Shown in pieces: positions 4,713 through 6,492 of a DNA stretch of 6,492 bases. A program made the position numbers and the translations under genes. The stretch's first letter is position 1. Every line of letters begins with the position of its first letter. Source of the stretch: Scatavimonas merdipullorum (GTDB lineage: Bacteria > Bacillota > Clostridia > Oscillospirales > Acutalibacteraceae); contig DVGH01000040.1 of assembly GCA_018712865.1 (NCBI GenBank), positions 1-6,492 on the forward strand, in the 5' to 3' direction. The notes beneath the pieces are model-generated. The model saw only the letters and a program-made list of their open reading frames with translations, did not search any database and was not told the origin of the DNA.

Positions 4713-4729
4713 AAGGAAACGTGATCGTA

Positions 4730-5581
4730 ATGAAAAAGATTTTGCTCAATGATGGGAACCAAATTCCTGTAGTCGGGTTCGGCGTTTTTATGATTCCGAA
4801 TGATGGATCAACTTATAAGGCCGTACGCAAAGCACTTGAGGTCGGTTACAGGCATATTGACACAGCAGCCGCTTATTTCAACGAAGCGGAGGTCGGCAAG
4901 GCTGTCAAAGACAGCCGTATTCCAAGAGACGAGATTTTTATTACAAGCAAGCTATGGCTTCAGGATCACGGCTATGCAGCCGCAAAAAAAGGACTTGAGA
5001 CAACTCTTAAAAATCTTGGTATGGATTATATCGACCTTTATCTGATTCACCAGCCCTATGGCGATGTTCCAGGCGCCTGGAAAGCTCTTGAAGAAGCAAA
5101 ATCAGATGGAAAAATCAGGTCTATCGGCGTAAGCAACATGACCCCTGAAATCTGGAATCAATTTGTTCCCCACTTTGATACAATGCCCGCTGTAAATCAG
5201 GTGGAGTGCAATCCGCATTTTCAGCAAAAAAGGCTCAGAGAAATTTTAGATAAAAATAATGTAAGACTTGAAGCATGGGGCCCCCTTGGGCAGGGAAATA
5301 AAAAACTTCTTTCTGATCCTGTAATTACAGAAATAGCAAAAAAACATAATAAATCCATTGGCCAGATTATTTTGCGATTTGAAATACAGGACAATATTAT
5401 TGTCCTGCCAAAATCAAAAGATCCAGAAAGAATAAAAAGCAATCTTAATATTTTTGACTTTGCTCTTACAGACGATGAAATGGATAAAATACGTACACTT
5501 GATACAGGCAAGGGCACACACGATCCGAACGCCAAGGGTATTGGTGAAATGCTGCTTGCAAATTATAAGGTACACGACTAA
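4730..5581 (+). CDS. Aldo/keto reductase (AKR5-like, 2,5-diketogluconate/glyoxal reductase type)
   Basis: A 283-residue NAD(P)H-dependent reductase of the (beta/alpha)8 aldo/keto reductase family, full length. The catalytic tetrad is complete: Asp44 and Tyr49 in RHIDTAAAY, Lys74 in ITSKLW, and His107 in LIHQP. The cofactor motif LPKSKDPERIKSN is at 226-238, the usual NADPH-phosphate region. The pattern VGFGVF...GYRHIDTA is typical of the AKR5 group (YvgN, YtbE, DkgA relatives), which reduce methylglyoxal and other small aldehydes or keto sugars. The actual substrate cannot be read. The start is ATG 4730 because relatives begin there; AAAGGA lies about 12 bases upstream, which is long. A GTG at 4721 in the same frame is only three bases from that site and would add three residues. 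It is the second gene of the operon, and its stop is immediately followed by the ribosome site of a paralogue. Confidence 0.93.
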   Translation: MKKILLNDGNQIPVVGFGVFMIPNDGSTYKAVRKALEVGYRHIDTAAAYFNEAEVGKAVKDSRIPRDEIFITSKLWLQDHGYAAAKKGLETTLKNLGMDYIDLYLIHQPYGDVPGAWKALEEAKSDGKIRSIGVSNMTPEIWNQFVPHFDTMPAVNQVECNPHFQQKRLREILDKNNVRLEAWGPLGQGNKKLLSDPVITEIAKKHNKSIGQIILRFEIQDNIIVLPKSKDPERIKSNLNIFDFALTDDEMDKIRTLDTGKGTHDPNAKGIGEMLLANYKVHD

Positions 5582-5599
5582 ACGGAGGTTTCGATAAAT

Positions 5600-6444
5600 A
5601 TGGAATATTTAGAATTTTATAATGGTGTAAAAATTCCTCAGCTCGGCTTTGGCGTCTATCAAATTCCAGACTATAATGAAGCGAAAAAAACAGTGCTTTC
5701 CGCATTAAAACAGGGTATCGGCTGATTGATACCGCGCAGGGCTATGGGAATGAAAAAGCTGTTGGGGACGCAATAAAAGAGAGTGGTCTGCAAAGAAATG
5801 AAATTTTTATAACAAGTAAAATCTGGATATCCGACTTTTCTTATGAAGGCGCACAGAAAGCAACGCAAACCACGCTTGATAGGCTTGGTACGGATTATAT
5901 TGACCTTATGCTTCTGCATCAGCCAATGGCGGACTATATTAACGCGTGGAAGGGGCTTGAAAAGCTCTACAAGGAAGGGCAGATCAGAGCAATTGGTATG
6001 GCAAACTGCTATCCGCATGTACTTGCCGATCTGTGTGAAACGTTTGAAATAAAGCCGATGATCAATCAGGTCGAAATACACCCGTTCTTCCAACAGCAGC
6101 TTAACCTGGATACCATGAAAGCGTACGGCGTAATTCCGGAAGCCTGGGCTCCCTTCAACGAAGGTAAAAGAAACTTTTTCAAAGACCCAACTCTTACGGA
6201 AATCGGTAAAAAGTATCAAAAAACAGCGGCACAGGTTGCTCTTCGCTGGAATCTACAGCGTGAAGTGGTAGTCATACCCAAAACAGTTCACGAGGATAGG
6301 CTGCGGCAAAATTTTGATGTGTTTGATTTTATGCTTTCAGAAGAAGATATGAATAAAATCAAAGCGATGGATATTGGCCACAGTGAGATTGTCAATCATT
6401 TTGACCCCCAATGGATTAAGATGCTGCATACTTTAAAGTTTTAG
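5600..6444 (+). pseudogene. Second aldo/keto reductase, frameshifted
   Basis: The gene starts at ATG 5600 with GGAGG (5584-5588) eleven bases upstream, and encodes MEYLEFYNGVKIPQLGFGVY. After codon 39 (ALKQG) the frame runs into TGA at 5723-5725. Homology continues in the -1 frame from 5716 as YRLIDTAQGYGNEKAVGDAI to the TAG at 6442-6444. Compared with the paralogue's GYRHIDTA, one T is missing around 5716 (GGTAT instead of GGTTAT). With it restored the product would be 281 residues. The tetrad Asp (LIDTA), Tyr (QGYGNE), Lys (TSKIW) and His (LLHQP) and the cofactor motif IPKTVHEDRLRQN are all intact. That points to a very recent mutation or a sequencing error. It is a clear but diverged paralogue of the preceding gene. 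As written, the product is a 41-residue stub. Confidence 0.88.
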
Positions 6445-6492
6445 TTAATAAAACTCTTTTTTCAAGTGAATTGTCAAACTAAGTGCAACAGG

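Noticed and set aside
5705..5725. Programmed -1 frameshifting to explain the broken second reductase
   Set aside because: The TTAAAAC string at 5705-5711 is in the wrong phase for a slippery heptamer, and no downstream pseudoknot is evident. A missing T explains the break more simply.
1..6492. CRISPR array, tRNA, rRNA, insertion sequence or transposase
   Set aside because: I looked for spaced direct repeats, tRNA-like folds and transposase-like frames and saw none.

Overview
The window looks like chromosomal DNA of a gut-type anaerobic Firmicute (Clostridia, possibly Oscillospiraceae or Ruminococcus-like). The reasons are strong purine-rich Shine-Dalgarno sites, sigma-A type promoters, a Bacillus-type LexA box, a dockerin-like repeat, and small protein families I associate with that group. 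These are inferences from sequence features; no database search was done.

Left part (1-2720). The window opens in the last 50 codons of a plus-strand membrane protein. A short GC-rich, hairpin-rich spacer follows. Then comes a minus-strand operon, read right to left: a PgeF-type multicopper/laccase-domain enzyme, an HPr-kinase-like P-loop protein, and a secreted lipoprotein. Its promoter lies on the same 34 bp as an oppositely oriented promoter for a small four-cysteine protein (2720-2932).

Middle (2933-4112). Directly after the stop codon of the cysteine protein, in the same frame, lies an orphan half of a dockerin-like domain with no start codon. A near-perfect 18-bp hairpin then serves as a shared terminator. 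On the minus strand is a pair of overlapping small genes: a 76-aa charged helical protein and a 97-aa protein with a sigma-70 region-4-like helix-turn-helix. Their promoter has an almost perfect LexA box filling its 17-bp spacer, so the pair is predicted to be SOS-induced. A second GAAC-N4-GTTC palindrome, a very good plus-strand promoter and a strong terminator follow within 130 bp. Together they predict a short transcript that contains no gene.

Right part (4113-6444). An AT-richer plus-strand operon holds a TetR-family repressor and two tandem aldo/keto reductases. The TetR promoter has a 21-bp palindrome over its -35 box, which suggests autoregulation and control of the reductases. The second reductase has a one-base frameshift after codon 39, but all its catalytic residues survive in the shifted frame. 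The lower GC and self-contained layout suggest this module was acquired separately.

The most interesting item is the predicted SOS-controlled sigma-like gene pair at 3130-3749. No known damage-response role is visible for either protein.
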